DNA from: Sva-07 sp963774765
GTDB taxonomy: Bacteria; Actinomycetota; Acidimicrobiia; Acidimicrobiales; Ilumatobacteraceae
Direction: 5' to 3'
DNA length: 64,000 nt
Assembly (NCBI GenBank): GCA_963774765.1
Contig: CAVZGP010000009.1
Coordinates: forward strand, 496,001 to 560,000
Both the position numbers and the translations under genes were made by a program. The notes beneath the pieces are model-generated. The model worked only from the letters and a program-made list of their open reading frames with translations, was not told the DNA's origin and ran no database searches. Of the stretch, positions 1 to 8,543 are shown piece by piece; the first letter of the stretch is position 1, and each line of letters begins with the position of its first letter.

Positions 1-2403
1 GATTCCCGGATGCTGGCGCACGGCCACGGCGAGTTCGCGGAGGTCACCGGGGTTGAGACCGTCGACCTGGGTGACCAAGACCCCCTCGTGTGCGATCGCC
101 GCCAATTCGCCGGCGCGCCCCATCGCCAGTTGGGCTCGCAACGCCTTGATCTCGTCGTGTAGTGCCTTGGTCTCGTCGAGCTTGCGCTGCATGCCGACCA
201 GCAGATCGTCGGCCGACGACCCGACAAGGCGAGCGGCGTCGGCGATGAGTTGTTCGTCGCGTTGCAGCAGCGCAACGCTGGCGTCGCCGGTGACGGCCTC
301 GATGCGGCGAAGGTTCGAGCCGATCGACGATTCGCTCACCACCTTGATCGTGCCGATGTCGCCGGTGGCACGCACGTGGGTGCCGCCGCACAGCTCGATC
401 GACGACCCTGCTTCGAGGACCCGCACGATGTCGCCGTACTTGTCGCCGAAGAACGCGATCGCTCCGAGCGCCTCGGCTTCGTCCTTGGTGGTCTCGAAGA
501 TCCGAGTCGGCGTGTTGCGCAGCGTCTCGGTGTTGGCCAGGCGCTCGATCTCGAGGATCTGGTCGCCGGTGACCGCCTCGTAGTGGCTGAAGTCGAAGCG
601 GAGACGGTCGGGTCCGACCATGGATCCGGCCTGCTTGACATGATCGCCCAGCACCTGGCGCAAAGCATGGTGCAGCAGGTGCGTCGCGGTGTGGTTGCGC
701 CGGATGGCGGCTCGGCGATCGGAATCGATGGTCACCGTGGCTCGCTGGCCAGTGGTGATCGTGCCGTCGACGATGCGGGCGCGGTGGCGACGAAGATTGG
801 GCAGCGCGAACGTGGTGTCGAGCACTTCGGCGGTGCCGGTGTCGGTGACGATGATGCCGGTGTCGCCGATCTGGCCGCCGGACTCGGCATAGAACGGGGT
901 GCGGTCGACGAACACGTCGACCAAACCGTCGTCGGACTGCTCGGTCGCGACCGGAACCACGGCGAGCACGCGGCTCTCGGCGCTGTCGTCGACGTAGCCG
1001 ACGAACTCGGTGACGCCGAATTGTTCGGCGACGTCTCGGTAGGCGTCGAGGTCGACGCCGTCGTCGGCACCCTTCTGGGCGGCCTTGGCCCGCTCGCGCT
1101 GGGCTGACATCTCGGTGGTGAACCCGGCGAGGTCGACGGCCACATTGCGTTCGGCGGCGATCTCCTGCGTCAACTCCAGCGGGAAGCCGTACGTGTCGTG
1201 CAACAGGAAGGCAGTCGAACCGGACAGTTCGGTCGTGTCGTCGTCGAACTCACCGTCGAGGATGCCCAGGCCGTGCTTGAGCGTCTGGCGGAAGCGCTCC
1301 TCCTCCTTGGTCATCACGCTGACCACGAAGTCGCGATTCTTCACGATGTCGGGGTAGGCGTTGCCCATCACATCGATGGCGACCTCGGTGAGGCGCGGCA
1401 TCACGAGTGACTCGGTGCCGAGCAGGTAGGCGTAGCGAACCGCACGACGGATGATGCGACGCAGCACGTACCCGCGCGCTTCGTTCGAGGGGAAGACGCC
1501 GTCGTTGACGAGCATCGCGCCGGAGCGGGCGTGTTCGGCCAGCACCCGCATCGCGAAGCTCTCGCGGTCGTCGTAGTCGCCGACGCGGTACGACTTTCCG
1601 GTGATCGAACAGGCTTCGTCGATCATCGGCTGCATCAGATCGGTTTCCCAGACCGAATCGACGCCCTGCACGAGCGCGAGGATTCGTTCGAGACCGGCAC
1701 CGGTGTCGATCGACGGCTTCGGCAGCGGCGTCCGGCTGCCGTCAGGTGCCTGATCGAACTGCATGAACACGAGGTTCCAGAACTCCATGAACCGGTCGCC
1801 CGCCGGGTCGCCGAGCGGGCCACCGTCGGGCCCGAACGCGGGGCCGCGGTCGATGTGGATCTCGCTACACGGGCCACAGGGCCCGGTGTCGCCTGCCTGC
1901 CAGAAGTTGTCCTTGTCGCCGAGGCGCTGGATGCGATCCATCGGCACGCCGACCATCTCGTGCCAGATGGCTTCGGCCTCGTCGTCGGACTCGTGCACGG
2001 TGATCCAGAGGCGGTCGCCATCGAATCCCCAACCACCGTTGGCGGGATCGCCGGTGACGAGATCCCAGCTCCACGGGATCGCCGACTCCTTGAAGTAGTC
2101 GCCGAAGCTGAAGTTGCCGAGCATCTCGAAGAACACGAGGTGGCGCTTGGTGCGACCGACGTCGTCGAGGTCGTTGTGCTTGCCACCCGCACGGGCACAC
2201 TTCTGTGAGCTCACCGCCCGAAGGAACGGTGGCCGTTCGTCGCCCACGAAGTACGGCTTGAACGGCAACATACCGGCCACGTTGAACAGCACCGTCGGGT
2301 CGTGCGGGATGAGACTGGCCGACGGGACGACCGTGTGGTCCTTCGCGGCGAAGAAGTCGCGGAAGGAGTCGCGCAGCTGGTCGGCGTTCATCGAGACGGT
2401 CAT
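1..2403 (-). CDS. alaS: Alanyl-tRNA synthetase (3' end cut by window edge)
   Basis: Charges tRNA-Ala with alanine in the cytoplasm. The reading frame is open from the start at 2403 to the left edge of the window, about 800 codons, so only the far C-terminal (C-Ala) part is missing. The N-terminus (LRDSFRDFFAAKDHTVVPSA) is the class II catalytic core of AlaRS. The editing domain is recognisable from the zinc-binding HTATHLLHHAL and ELCGGTHV motifs. A second in-frame ATG at 2391 (MNADQLRDSF) fits the family N-terminus better; 2403 has a TAGGCT -10-like box 10 nt upstream. The gene is divergent from the conserved protein at 2444. Confidence in the family is very high; only the exact start is open. 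Confidence 0.97.
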   Translation of the reverse strand, partial: MTVSMNADQLRDSFRDFFAAKDHTVVPSASLIPHDPTVLFNVAGMLPFKPYFVGDERPPFLRAVSSQKCARAGGKHNDLDDVGRTKRHLVFFEMLGNFSFGDYFKESAIPWSWDLVTGDPANGGWGFDGDRLWITVHESDDEAEAIWHEMVGVPMDRIQRLGDKDNFWQAGDTGPCGPCSEIHIDRGPAFGPDGGPLGDPAGDRFMEFWNLVFMQFDQAPDGSRTPLPKPSIDTGAGLERILALVQGVDSVWETDLMQPMIDEACSITGKSYRVGDYDDRESFAMRVLAEHARSGAMLVNDGVFPSNEARGYVLRRIIRRAVRYAYLLGTESLVMPRLTEVAIDVMGNAYPDIVKNRDFVVSVMTKEEERFRQTLKHGLGILDGEFDDDTTELSGSTAFLLHDTYGFPLELTQEIAAERNVAVDLAGFTTEMSAQRERAKAAQKGADDGVDLDAYRDVAEQFGVTEFVGYVDDSAESRVLAVVPVATEQSDDGLVDVFVDRTPFYAESGGQIGDTGIIVTDTGTAEVLDTTFALPNLRRHRARIVDGTITTGQRATVTIDSDRRAAIRRNHTATHLLHHALRQVLGDHVKQAGSMVGPDRLRFDFSHYEAVTGDQILEIERLANTETLRNTPTRIFETTKDEAEALGAIAFFGDKYGDIVRVLEAGSSIELCGGTHVRATGDIGTIKVVSESSIGSNLRRIEAVTGDASVALLQRDEQLIADAARLVGSSADDLLVGMQRKLDETKALHDEIKALRAQLAMGRAGELAAIAHEGVLVTQVDGLNPGDLRELAVAVRQHPGI

Positions 2404-2443
2404 ATCCCGGGCGAGCCTATCGACGCAGGTAGCTTGCTCGGCC
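2404..2443. promoter_or_regulatory. Compact divergent promoter, alaS / conserved protein
   Basis: Only 40 bp separate the two divergent starts. On the plus strand TAGCTT (2430-2435) lies 8 nt before GTG 2444. On the minus strand TAGGCT (complement of 2414-2419) lies 10 nt before ATG 2403. There is no ribosome-binding site for either gene, so both messages probably start at or next to the start codon. This is inferred from motif position only. Confidence 0.55.
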
Positions 2444-3214
2444 GTGAGTACCGCCGCCCCTCCTTCCCATCCCGCGCCGCCCGACGACCTCCACGAATGG
2501 ATCAGCTTCGAAGACCCCGACGAGCACCGCACGTGGGTGTTCGACGCCACCTATCTCCGTTCGAACTACACCTGCATCTACGGCTGCGGCTGCAAGGGCA
2601 TTCTCGACACGCCCGCCCCAGAGTTGCAGCAGGGTTGCTGCAGCTTCGGCGCGCACTTCGCAGACGACGCCGATGTCGAGAACCTGCGGCGTCACGCCGC
2701 GCGGCTCACGCCCGAACAGTGGCAGTTCCACCGCAAGGGCCACGGCAAGAAGGGCTACCTCGCCGACGGCGAGCCGGCGGATGACGCAACGGTGCCGACA
2801 CTCACGCGATTGGTCGACGACGCCTGCATCTTCCTCAATCGAGTTGGCTTCGACGGCGGAGTCGGCTGCGCGTTGCACATCGCTGCACTCGAGGCGGGCG
2901 AGCGGCCGATGGATTGGAAGCCATCGGTGTGCTGGCAGGTGCCGATCCGCCTCGAACACTCCACCGACGAGTCGGGCCACGTCACCTCACGGCTGCGCGA
3001 GTGGAAACGGCGCGACTGGGGCGAGGGCGGCGACGAGTTCGCCTGGTGGTGCACCGAGGAACCCGACGCATTCGTCGGCAGCGAGGCGCTGTACGTGTCG
3101 GCCAAGGACGACATCGTCGAATTGGTCGGCGCACCGATCTACGAGCTCATGGTCGCGCAGCTCGAGCGCCCGAACTGGGTCCCACTCCCCCATCCCGCCG
3201 TCCGCCGCCGCTGA
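2444..3214 (+). CDS. Conserved hypothetical protein with Cys-rich N-terminal motif
   Basis: 256 aa, function not known. After a short N-terminus there is a cysteine cluster (CIYGCGCKGI, then QQGCCSFGAHF) that looks like a metal-binding or Fe-S site, followed by a helical region rich in charged residues and an aromatic stretch (SVCWQVPIRLEH, EFAWWCTEEPDAF). Similar proteins of this length occur in many actinobacteria; from memory they resemble the YkgJ/DUF3109-type zinc/iron-chelating group, but I would not name it with confidence. The GTG start is chosen because TAGCTT lies 8 nt upstream and because the open frame further upstream lies inside alaS. It is followed by two palindromic repeats and converges on the small acidic gene. 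Confidence 0.8.
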   Translation: MSTAAPPSHPAPPDDLHEWISFEDPDEHRTWVFDATYLRSNYTCIYGCGCKGILDTPAPELQQGCCSFGAHFADDADVENLRRHAARLTPEQWQFHRKGHGKKGYLADGEPADDATVPTLTRLVDDACIFLNRVGFDGGVGCALHIAALEAGERPMDWKPSVCWQVPIRLEHSTDESGHVTSRLREWKRRDWGEGGDEFAWWCTEEPDAFVGSEALYVSAKDDIVELVGAPIYELMVAQLERPNWVPLPHPAVRRR

Positions 3215-3259
3215 CGTACCCGATGTGCCGCGCACACCGGTCGCGAGCTGCGTGCGCAC

Positions 3260-3360
3260 CGATGAGCGAACCGACCGGATACAGCGGTTTCGCTCATCGC
3301 AACCCCCGAGAATCTTCCACCGATGAGCGAACCGACCGGATACAGCGGTTTCGCTCATCG
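3260..3360. repeat. Two copies of the 40-bp palindromic repeat, 61-bp period
   Basis: Cores at 3260-3299 and 3321-3360 are identical and separated by 21 bp. Each core begins CGATGAGCGAA and ends TTCGCTCATCG, an 11-bp perfect inverted repeat, with a second short stem (ACCG/CGGT on the minus strand) inside. In this orientation the centre reads CCGGATACAGCGG, the reverse complement of the copies at 28, 37 and 45 kb. They lie between convergent genes ending at 3214 and 3415 and could act as a bidirectional terminator or as a REP-like element. Confidence 0.9.
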
Positions 3361-3414
3361 CAACCCCGATCGCGGGAGGCGTACCGAACCGGCGCCTGGC
3401 AGATGGTGTAGGCG

Positions 3415-3603
3415 TCAGTCGTCGGTGTCGTCGTCGTCGAAGGTGACGCCGTACTTCTCGGCGAGCGCGGCGTACTCATCCTCGTCGTCGTCGTGCGACG
3501 ACGAAGGCGCCGAACGGTCGCCGAAGCCAAGATCAAAGGCTCCCGGACCGGACTGCTTCAGTTTTCTCGCCTCTTCGAATCGGCGATGACGACCCTTCTT
3601 CAC
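3415..3603 (-). CDS. Small acidic protein, function unknown
   Basis: 62 aa. The N-terminal third is basic (KKGRHRRFEEARKLKQ) and the tail is strongly acidic, with a histidine/aspartate patch (HDDDEDEY) and a DDDDTDD end. GTG 3603 is chosen because GGGAG lies about 7 nt upstream; the longer open frame that continues upstream would lie on top of RNase D in another frame. The strong charge separation suggests a nucleic-acid- or ribosome-associated small protein, but that is only a guess. Upstream, the 100-bp gap to rnd holds an 8-bp inverted repeat (AGAAATCT at 3623-3630, AGATTTCT at 3662-3669) that is AT-rich compared with its surroundings and may be a regulatory site. Confidence 0.7.
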   Translation of the reverse strand: MKKGRHRRFEEARKLKQSGPGAFDLGFGDRSAPSSSHDDDEDEYAALAEKYGVTFDDDDTDD

Positions 3604-3703
3604 GACAGGGCTCCCACACACTAGAAATCTGACATTCGGGCAAAGGGTAGCGGCGAGACCAAAGATTTCTCTGGATGCCGCGAAATGTCGTTGTCCGTCC
3701 GGA

Positions 3704-4876
3704 TCAGTCCGAGACGGAGTGCAGGCGCAGCCGACCTTCAGGGTCGAAGGTGAGCCCAGCCTCGCCGCCGACGAGGCGGCGGATGCCGTCCCCGACGAGC
3801 TCGTTGCGCCACCCGGCACCCAACCGTGCCTCGTCGTCACCGCGCAGGAATGCGACGATGTCGGCACGAGTGGCCAACAGGGCCGGGTCGAGGCGTTCGT
3901 CCTTGGCGAGCTGGCCCACCCAGGCCGACACCAGGGTGACCGCCGGGCGCATGCTGCGGTCGAGATCGTCGACCGACACCGGCGGTGAGGGCGGTGGCGA
4001 CCCCTTGGCGGCACGGACGGCGTCGAGGATCTCCTCGGCGATGGCCCCTCGCGAGTGCCGATCGTCGACGCCTCGGGCCTGGGCGAGTTCCTTCGTCGAC
4101 GACGGTGCCCGTTGCGAGATTCCGAGGATCGCCAGGTCCGGCAGCACCTGACGGACCGGAACGTCGGTGCGCATGGCACGCCGCTCCCGCCACGCGGCCA
4201 CGCTCTGGGCGACCGCCCGGGCGCTGGGCCGCAACGAGCGGGCGTCCTTGAGCCGCAGCCAGGCGTCGTCGGGAGCGGACCCGCTCGTCGGACGGGTGCG
4301 CAGCTCCTCACATGCGTCCTCTGCCCACGCCAGCCGCCCGACCTCGGCGAGCTGCGCGACCAGCCGCTCGTGCACCTCGAGGAGGTACTCGACGTCGACG
4401 GCGGCGTACTGGCGCTGACTGGCCGACAAGGGGCGGCGAAGCCAGTCGGTCAATCGGTCGCCCTTCGGTGGCGAGATGCCGATCTCGCCCTGCAGCAACG
4501 AGACCAACGACGGCGTGCCGTAGCCCACGAAGCCGGCCGCCAGCTGCGTGTCGAACATCTTCTCCGGCACCGATCCGACCGCATGGGTCAGCACATCGAG
4601 GTCCTGCTGCGCCGCGTGGATCACACACAGGGCGTCCGAGGCGAACAGCTTGCCGAACGGCGTGACATCGACCGCGAGCGGGTCGATGAGCGCCATGTCC
4701 TGGCCGTCAGGAGTACGCCACGCAACCTGCACCAGCGCAAGCTTGGGGAAGTAGGTGCGCTCGCGGTGGAACTCGGTGTCGAGCGCATAGCGAGGCTCGC
4801 CGATCAGTGTCTCGACGAGATCGACGAGATCGCTCTGGCGGTCGATCCAGCGGTAGATGCCGGGAGTGTCAGGCAC
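3704..4876 (-). CDS. rnd: Ribonuclease D (DEDDy exonuclease with HRDC domain)
   Basis: 390 aa. A 3'-5' exoribonuclease, in the family acting on tRNA precursors and structured RNA. The DEDD catalytic residues are visible: ALDTEFHRE (Asp-Glu), HAAQQDLDVL (Asp) and the Exo III tyrosine/aspartate motif YAAVDVEYL. A C-terminal HRDC domain follows (about residues 205-285, from AVAQSVAAWRERRA). The GTG at 4876 (VPDTPGIYRW) is the first start that leaves the complete exonuclease fold; further extension would only run through the rhodanese gene. It therefore overlaps the 3' end of the rhodanese gene by 73 bp in a different frame, which suggests translational coupling in a DUF3151 - mobA - rhodanese - rnd run. 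Confidence 0.93.
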   Translation of the reverse strand: MPDTPGIYRWIDRQSDLVDLVETLIGEPRYALDTEFHRERTYFPKLALVQVAWRTPDGQDMALIDPLAVDVTPFGKLFASDALCVIHAAQQDLDVLTHAVGSVPEKMFDTQLAAGFVGYGTPSLVSLLQGEIGISPPKGDRLTDWLRRPLSASQRQYAAVDVEYLLEVHERLVAQLAEVGRLAWAEDACEELRTRPTSGSAPDDAWLRLKDARSLRPSARAVAQSVAAWRERRAMRTDVPVRQVLPDLAILGISQRAPSSTKELAQARGVDDRHSRGAIAEEILDAVRAAKGSPPPSPPVSVDDLDRSMRPAVTLVSAWVGQLAKDERLDPALLATRADIVAFLRGDDEARLGAGWRNELVGDGIRRLVGGEAGLTFDPEGRLRLHSVSD

Positions 4877-5199
4877 CGGCGCACACCGGATCCGGCGCCG
4901 GTGACGACCTCGAAGCCGGCAGCCGACCAGGCGATCATGCCTCCGGTCACGTTCACGACGGTGCGACCCTGGTCGCGCAGAAAACTGCATGCCCGACCGG
5001 ATCGAGCGCCTGAACGACACACGAGGTAGGTGGGCTCGCCATCGAACGCGTCGACGTTGCCCGGCACCGTTGCCAGCGGTACCAGCGCGGCGTGGCCGAT
5101 GTGGCCCTGCTCCCATTCGGCGGGTTCGCGGACGTCGATGATCGTGGCCGACGGTCCGAGCGCCGCAAGATCCTGTACGGAGATTTCGTCAGCTGTCAC
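4804..5199 (-). CDS. Rhodanese-like sulfurtransferase, single domain
   Basis: 131 aa. One rhodanese domain with the active-site loop CRSGARS (catalytic Cys) and the typical opening IIDVREPAEWEQGHIGHA. Such proteins carry sulfur as a cysteine persulfide; neighbouring mobA would fit a role near molybdenum-cofactor chemistry, though that is inference. GTG 5199 is supported by TACCCT 7 nt upstream, which lies inside the last codons of mobA. The last 24 codons, after the conserved domain, overlap rnd. Confidence 0.9.
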   Translation of the reverse strand: MTADEISVQDLAALGPSATIIDVREPAEWEQGHIGHAALVPLATVPGNVDAFDGEPTYLVCRSGARSGRACSFLRDQGRTVVNVTGGMIAWSAAGFEVVTGAGSGVRRCLTLPASTAGSTARAISSISSRH

Positions 5200-5203
5200 G
5201 ACC

Positions 5204-5770
5204 TCAAGGGTACCGATCGAGATCCTCCGGGGTGTTGATGTTCTGCAGCGCCACCGGCGCAATGTCGACTTCCACCGACGCCAGGCGGCCGATCGTCGTG
5301 TGCAGCGCCCGTTCCCCCTCGTCGAAGCACCGTCGGACCTGATCGATGGCCAGCGGATTCCAGATCGCGCAGGTCGGCTCGATCTCCGAGGTGCGCGCGA
5401 CGACGACGTCGGCATCGGGACATGCCCGTGCAGATCCGACCATGGTGGTGAGATCCGCCGCGCTCAACGCCGGCAGGTCGCACGCGACGATGAACACACC
5501 ACCGACGACGAGGTCGGACGCGGCGAACAGCTCGAGTACTCCGAGCACGCCGCCGAGCGGTCCGGTACCGGGGTACCGGTCGGGCAGCACCGGCATGGCG
5601 AGTTGTTCGAGTTCGACGGGATCGCCTCCGTACGCGACCACGCTGATACAACCGGCGCCGCGGAGCGCTGCGGCGACCCAGTCGGCCATCGGCACACCGT
5701 CGATCTCGATCAGTGCCTTGGTGCGACCCATGCGTCGGCTCGCGCCGCCGGTGAGCACAGCACCAACCAA
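5204..5770 (-). CDS. mobA: Molybdenum cofactor guanylyltransferase (MobA)
   Basis: 188 aa, normal length for the family. Transfers GMP from GTP to molybdopterin to give the bis-MGD-type cofactor. The N-terminus carries the nucleotidyltransferase signature (LVGAVLTGGASRRMGRTKAL) and a later ACDLPAL metal-binding Asp motif. No ATG or GTG fits the N-terminal strand; TTG 5770 is the most plausible start, 13 nt after the stop of the upstream gene, so the start is less certain than the family. No other molybdenum-cofactor genes are in the window. Confidence 0.9.
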   Translation of the reverse strand: MVGAVLTGGASRRMGRTKALIEIDGVPMADWVAAALRGAGCISVVAYGGDPVELEQLAMPVLPDRYPGTGPLGGVLGVLELFAASDLVVGGVFIVACDLPALSAADLTTMVGSARACPDADVVVARTSEIEPTCAIWNPLAIDQVRRCFDEGERALHTTIGRLASVEVDIAPVALQNINTPEDLDRYP

Positions 5771-5783
5771 CGGGCGAGCGGCG

Positions 5784-6218
5784 TCAGGCAGCGGGAATCC
5801 CCGTCGGGTCGAGTTGCAGCAGGAACGTGTGACAGCGATCCGCCTCGTCCGTCTCGCCGATGTCCGCGGCCAACTCGCCGAGCCCACGCAGGCACCGAAG
5901 GAATCCTCGATTCGTCGGCTCCGACCAACGCACGTAGCCACTGCCACGCCAGCCATTGGCCCGCAGCGCGTCGAGCCCTCGGTGGTATCCCACGCGGTAC
6001 GCCGAGTACCGCTCGATCGCGTCTCGGCCGAGATCGCCGAGTTCAGCCCAGCCGTCGAGGTATCGAGGCGACGATGCAACGACATCGGCCACGGCAGCTC
6101 GCCGCTGGTCGATCGACAGGGCAAGTGCGGTATCGAGCCGCGCCGACAACTCCTCATCGACGCTGGGCAGGACGGTCGTCGGAATCCCGGACGAGAAGTT
6201 GATCGGTTGGTCGCTCAC
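5784..6218 (-). CDS. DUF3151 family protein
   Basis: 144 aa, function unknown. Matches the actinobacterial DUF3151 pattern in its C-terminal half: GYHRGLDALRANGWRGSGYV, then RWSEPTNRGFLRCL and an ETDEADRC helix. Probably a soluble helical protein. GTG 6218 has TACGAT 8 nt upstream and no ribosome-binding site. First gene of the minus-strand run with mobA, rhodanese and rnd, and divergent from the small membrane protein. Confidence 0.85.
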   Translation of the reverse strand: MSDQPINFSSGIPTTVLPSVDEELSARLDTALALSIDQRRAAVADVVASSPRYLDGWAELGDLGRDAIERYSAYRVGYHRGLDALRANGWRGSGYVRWSEPTNRGFLRCLRGLGELAADIGETDEADRCHTFLLQLDPTGIPAA

Positions 6219-6267
6219 GCCGTGGGATCGTAGGGGACGACTGGGCCCGCGGCCTACAGTTGCCCGG
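6219..6267. promoter_or_regulatory. Divergent leaderless-type promoters
   Basis: Minus strand: TACGAT (complement of 6227-6232), 8 nt before GTG 6218. Plus strand: TACAGT (6255-6260), 7 nt before GTG 6268. No clear -35 hexamer is visible for either. Confidence 0.55.
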
Positions 6268-6582
6268 GTGCTCGCCCTGACCCTCGACGATGCCGAGACG
6301 ATCGCCATCGTCGCTGCCACCGCGCTCGCCGTCGGTGCCGTGGTCTCGTTCTGGGTGATGAAGTCGATCGCGCAGAAGCTCGCCGTCGCCGCCCTCCTCG
6401 GTGTGCTCGCGTTCGCTGTCTGGTCGCAGCGGGTGTCGTTGCAGGACTGCGCCGACAAGGTGCAGGACAACTTCGAGCTGGCCGGCTCTGACGTGGTCGT
6501 GGCCGACACCGAGTGCTCATTCTTCGGGATCACCGTGACCATCTCGGACCCGCGCCCGGACGCCCCCTCGAATGGCAGCTGA
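6268..6582 (+). CDS. Small membrane protein, unknown function
   Basis: 104 aa. Two adjacent hydrophobic segments are visible (IAIVAATALAVGAVVSFWVM and LAVAALLGVLAFAVW), followed by a soluble tail with two cysteines (LQDCADKV, DTECSFFGI). I do not recognise a family. The GTG start is supported by TACAGT 7 nt upstream. Its last 11 bp overlap the start of the MFS gene, so the two are probably translated from one message and may function together. Confidence 0.75.
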   Translation: MLALTLDDAETIAIVAATALAVGAVVSFWVMKSIAQKLAVAALLGVLAFAVWSQRVSLQDCADKVQDNFELAGSDVVVADTECSFFGITVTISDPRPDAPSNGS

Positions 6583-7789
6583 CACACCTGGGGTCGTCGA
6601 GTCGAGCAACAGCGTCGACGGGCGGACTCTCGCCCGACTGACCGCCGCGAAGACGGTCACCAACGTCGCGCTGCGATGGATCCCGCCGTTCCTGCCGACG
6701 CTCGAGCGGGCGTTCGGGGCAACGACCACGCAGCTCACCACCGTCCTCGGTGTCGGCGAGGCCGCGGGATTGTCGACGATCTTCGTCGGGCGCCACCTCG
6801 ATCGTGGTCGGGAGCGCACCGTGATGATCAGCGCGCTCGGCCTGGTCGGCGCGTCGGCGGTGCTCGCCCTCACCGGCACGCTCGCCACCTTTGCGGTCTC
6901 GTTCTTCATCCTCGTGTTGGGCGTCTCCAACCTGACCGTGGCAGGCCAGGCCTGGATCAGTCACCGGGTCGACTACCGGTGGCGGGCCCGTTCGATGGGC
7001 CTCTACGAGACGTCATGGGCGATCGCCCTGCTCGCCGGGGCGCCGATCGTGGCCGTCCTGATCAACGTGTTCGGCTGGCGCGGTCCATTCGTCGCGATCG
7101 CGATCGCATGCGCCCTCGCTGCGGTCCTCGTCGCCAGGACACTGCCGCCGCATGAGCCGCCCACCGTGCTCGATCCGGTGGATCCCGTCGAACACGACGA
7201 CCAGTCCGGTCCGCCCCAATCGACCGCGATCACCGCACGCGCCTGGCTCGTGATGATCGGGTCGGCGACCACGGCAATGGCGGGTCTGTCGGTGTTCGTC
7301 ATCTCGGGAAGCTGGCTCGACGATGCCTTCGGCGTGTCGACCGGCGGGATCGGTGCGGTGGCCATGCTGTTCGGGGCGACGGAACTCGTGTCGAGCCTCG
7401 GCAGCGCTGCCTTCGCCGACCGGGTCGGGAAGTTGCGCACCACGATCGTGGGTCTTGGCTCGCTCGGTGTCGGACTGGTCGTGATGGTGAGTGCCGACGA
7501 CGAGCTCTGGGTCGGAATCGTCGGATTGATCGTGTTCCTGCTCGGCTTCGAACTCGCCTTCGTCGTCTCGCTCTCACTGGTCAGCGAGTCGATGCCCGAC
7601 GCCCGCGGCAAGACGCTCGCGGTCAGCAATGCCGTGGGAACTGTCGCACGGGCGACCGGCGCAGTGGCGAGCGGATGGCTCTACGGCATCCACGGGATCG
7701 ACGGCACCGCAGTGCTCTCGGGTCTGGCCGCCGTCGTCGCCGTCGGATCGCTGATCCTCAGCCGGCGGCTGCCGTCTGGTCGCCGCTGA
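6572..7789 (+). CDS. Major facilitator superfamily transporter
   Basis: 405 aa, 12 predicted membrane segments in two halves separated by an acidic loop (about residues 190-215, DPVDPVEHDD). The loop between segments 2 and 3 carries the family basic/glycine pattern (GRHLDRGRERTVM). Likely a drug/metabolite:H+ antiporter, but the substrate cannot be told from sequence. Overlaps the preceding small membrane gene by 11 bp and converges with the hydrolase at 7758, with a 32-bp overlap of the two 3' ends. Confidence 0.88.
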   Translation: MAADTPGVVESSNSVDGRTLARLTAAKTVTNVALRWIPPFLPTLERAFGATTTQLTTVLGVGEAAGLSTIFVGRHLDRGRERTVMISALGLVGASAVLALTGTLATFAVSFFILVLGVSNLTVAGQAWISHRVDYRWRARSMGLYETSWAIALLAGAPIVAVLINVFGWRGPFVAIAIACALAAVLVARTLPPHEPPTVLDPVDPVEHDDQSGPPQSTAITARAWLVMIGSATTAMAGLSVFVISGSWLDDAFGVSTGGIGAVAMLFGATELVSSLGSAAFADRVGKLRTTIVGLGSLGVGLVVMVSADDELWVGIVGLIVFLLGFELAFVVSLSLVSESMPDARGKTLAVSNAVGTVARATGAVASGWLYGIHGIDGTAVLSGLAAVVAVGSLILSRRLPSGRR

Positions 7790-8543
7790 GCGCTGACCAG
7801 AACGGTGCGATCGCGGCAGCCACGGCGTCGGGATGGGTGTGGGGTCCGCCATGACCTGCTGCGGGCACCATGGCGGCCTCGCACCGGGGAATCATGTCGA
7901 CGAGCGCTTCCATCCCGGTTCGATGGTGGGGCCGAGCGTGCTCGCCGTACAGCGCGAGCACCGGCGCCTCGATGGCGCGTCCCTCCCACGGGGGCCGTCG
8001 ACGCAGGTCCGCGAGTTCGCTCACCATGGCGGCGCCCTCGGCCCGACGTTCGGCCTGCTTCGACGCGGGGAGGCGTTCCCAGGCGGCGTCGCCGACCAGG
8101 CGCCGCATGAACGCCTCGGCGGCGTCTGCGGAATCATCGGCCGCCATCGCTGCCGCGCCTGCGGAGTTGCCTGGCCACCAGTCGAGCCACGACAACGGTG
8201 TCTCGTACACGACGACGGCGGCGACGAGTTCGGGTCGACGCGCCGCGAGGCCCAGCACGATGTTGCCTCCGAAGCTGTGGCCGATGACGAGGGCCAACTC
8301 GGGCGCGTACGAGACCAGGAGATCCTCGAGGTCGTCGATGTTGGCCTCGACCGTCCAGGGCGGGCCGACGTGGGCGGAACGTCCGTACCCGCGACGGTCG
8401 TACCGGATGACCCGGTGCTCTGCATCGAGACGACGGCTGAGCCGCAACAGCCCGGCGGATCGGTCCATCGAACCGTGGACAACCACGGCCGGCGGCGACG
8501 ATCGATCACCGGCCGCATCTGACCACACGCGAGCGGCCGTCAT
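7758..8543 (-). CDS. Alpha/beta hydrolase
   Basis: 261 aa. Serine hydrolase fold: nucleophile elbow GHSFGG, oxyanion region VVVHGSMDRSA and the catalytic His in PAAGHGG. Substrate unknown. The start overlaps the stop of pyk as ATGA (8540-8543), so the two are translationally coupled; why a hydrolase would be tied to pyruvate kinase is not evident. No signal peptide. Confidence 0.88.
   Translation of the reverse strand: MTAARVWSDAAGDRSSPPAVVVHGSMDRSAGLLRLSRRLDAEHRVIRYDRRGYGRSAHVGPPWTVEANIDDLEDLLVSYAPELALVIGHSFGGNIVLGLAARRPELVAAVVVYETPLSWLDWWPGNSAGAAAMAADDSADAAEAFMRRLVGDAAWERLPASKQAERRAEGAAMVSELADLRRRPPWEGRAIEAPVLALYGEHARPHHRTGMEALVDMIPRCEAAMVPAAGHGGPHTHPDAVAAAIAPFWSALSGDQTAAAG

Noticed and set aside
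250..1107. Long open frame on the plus strand opposite alaS
   Set aside because: It is the antisense of a clearly conserved gene; long antisense frames are expected in this high-GC DNA.
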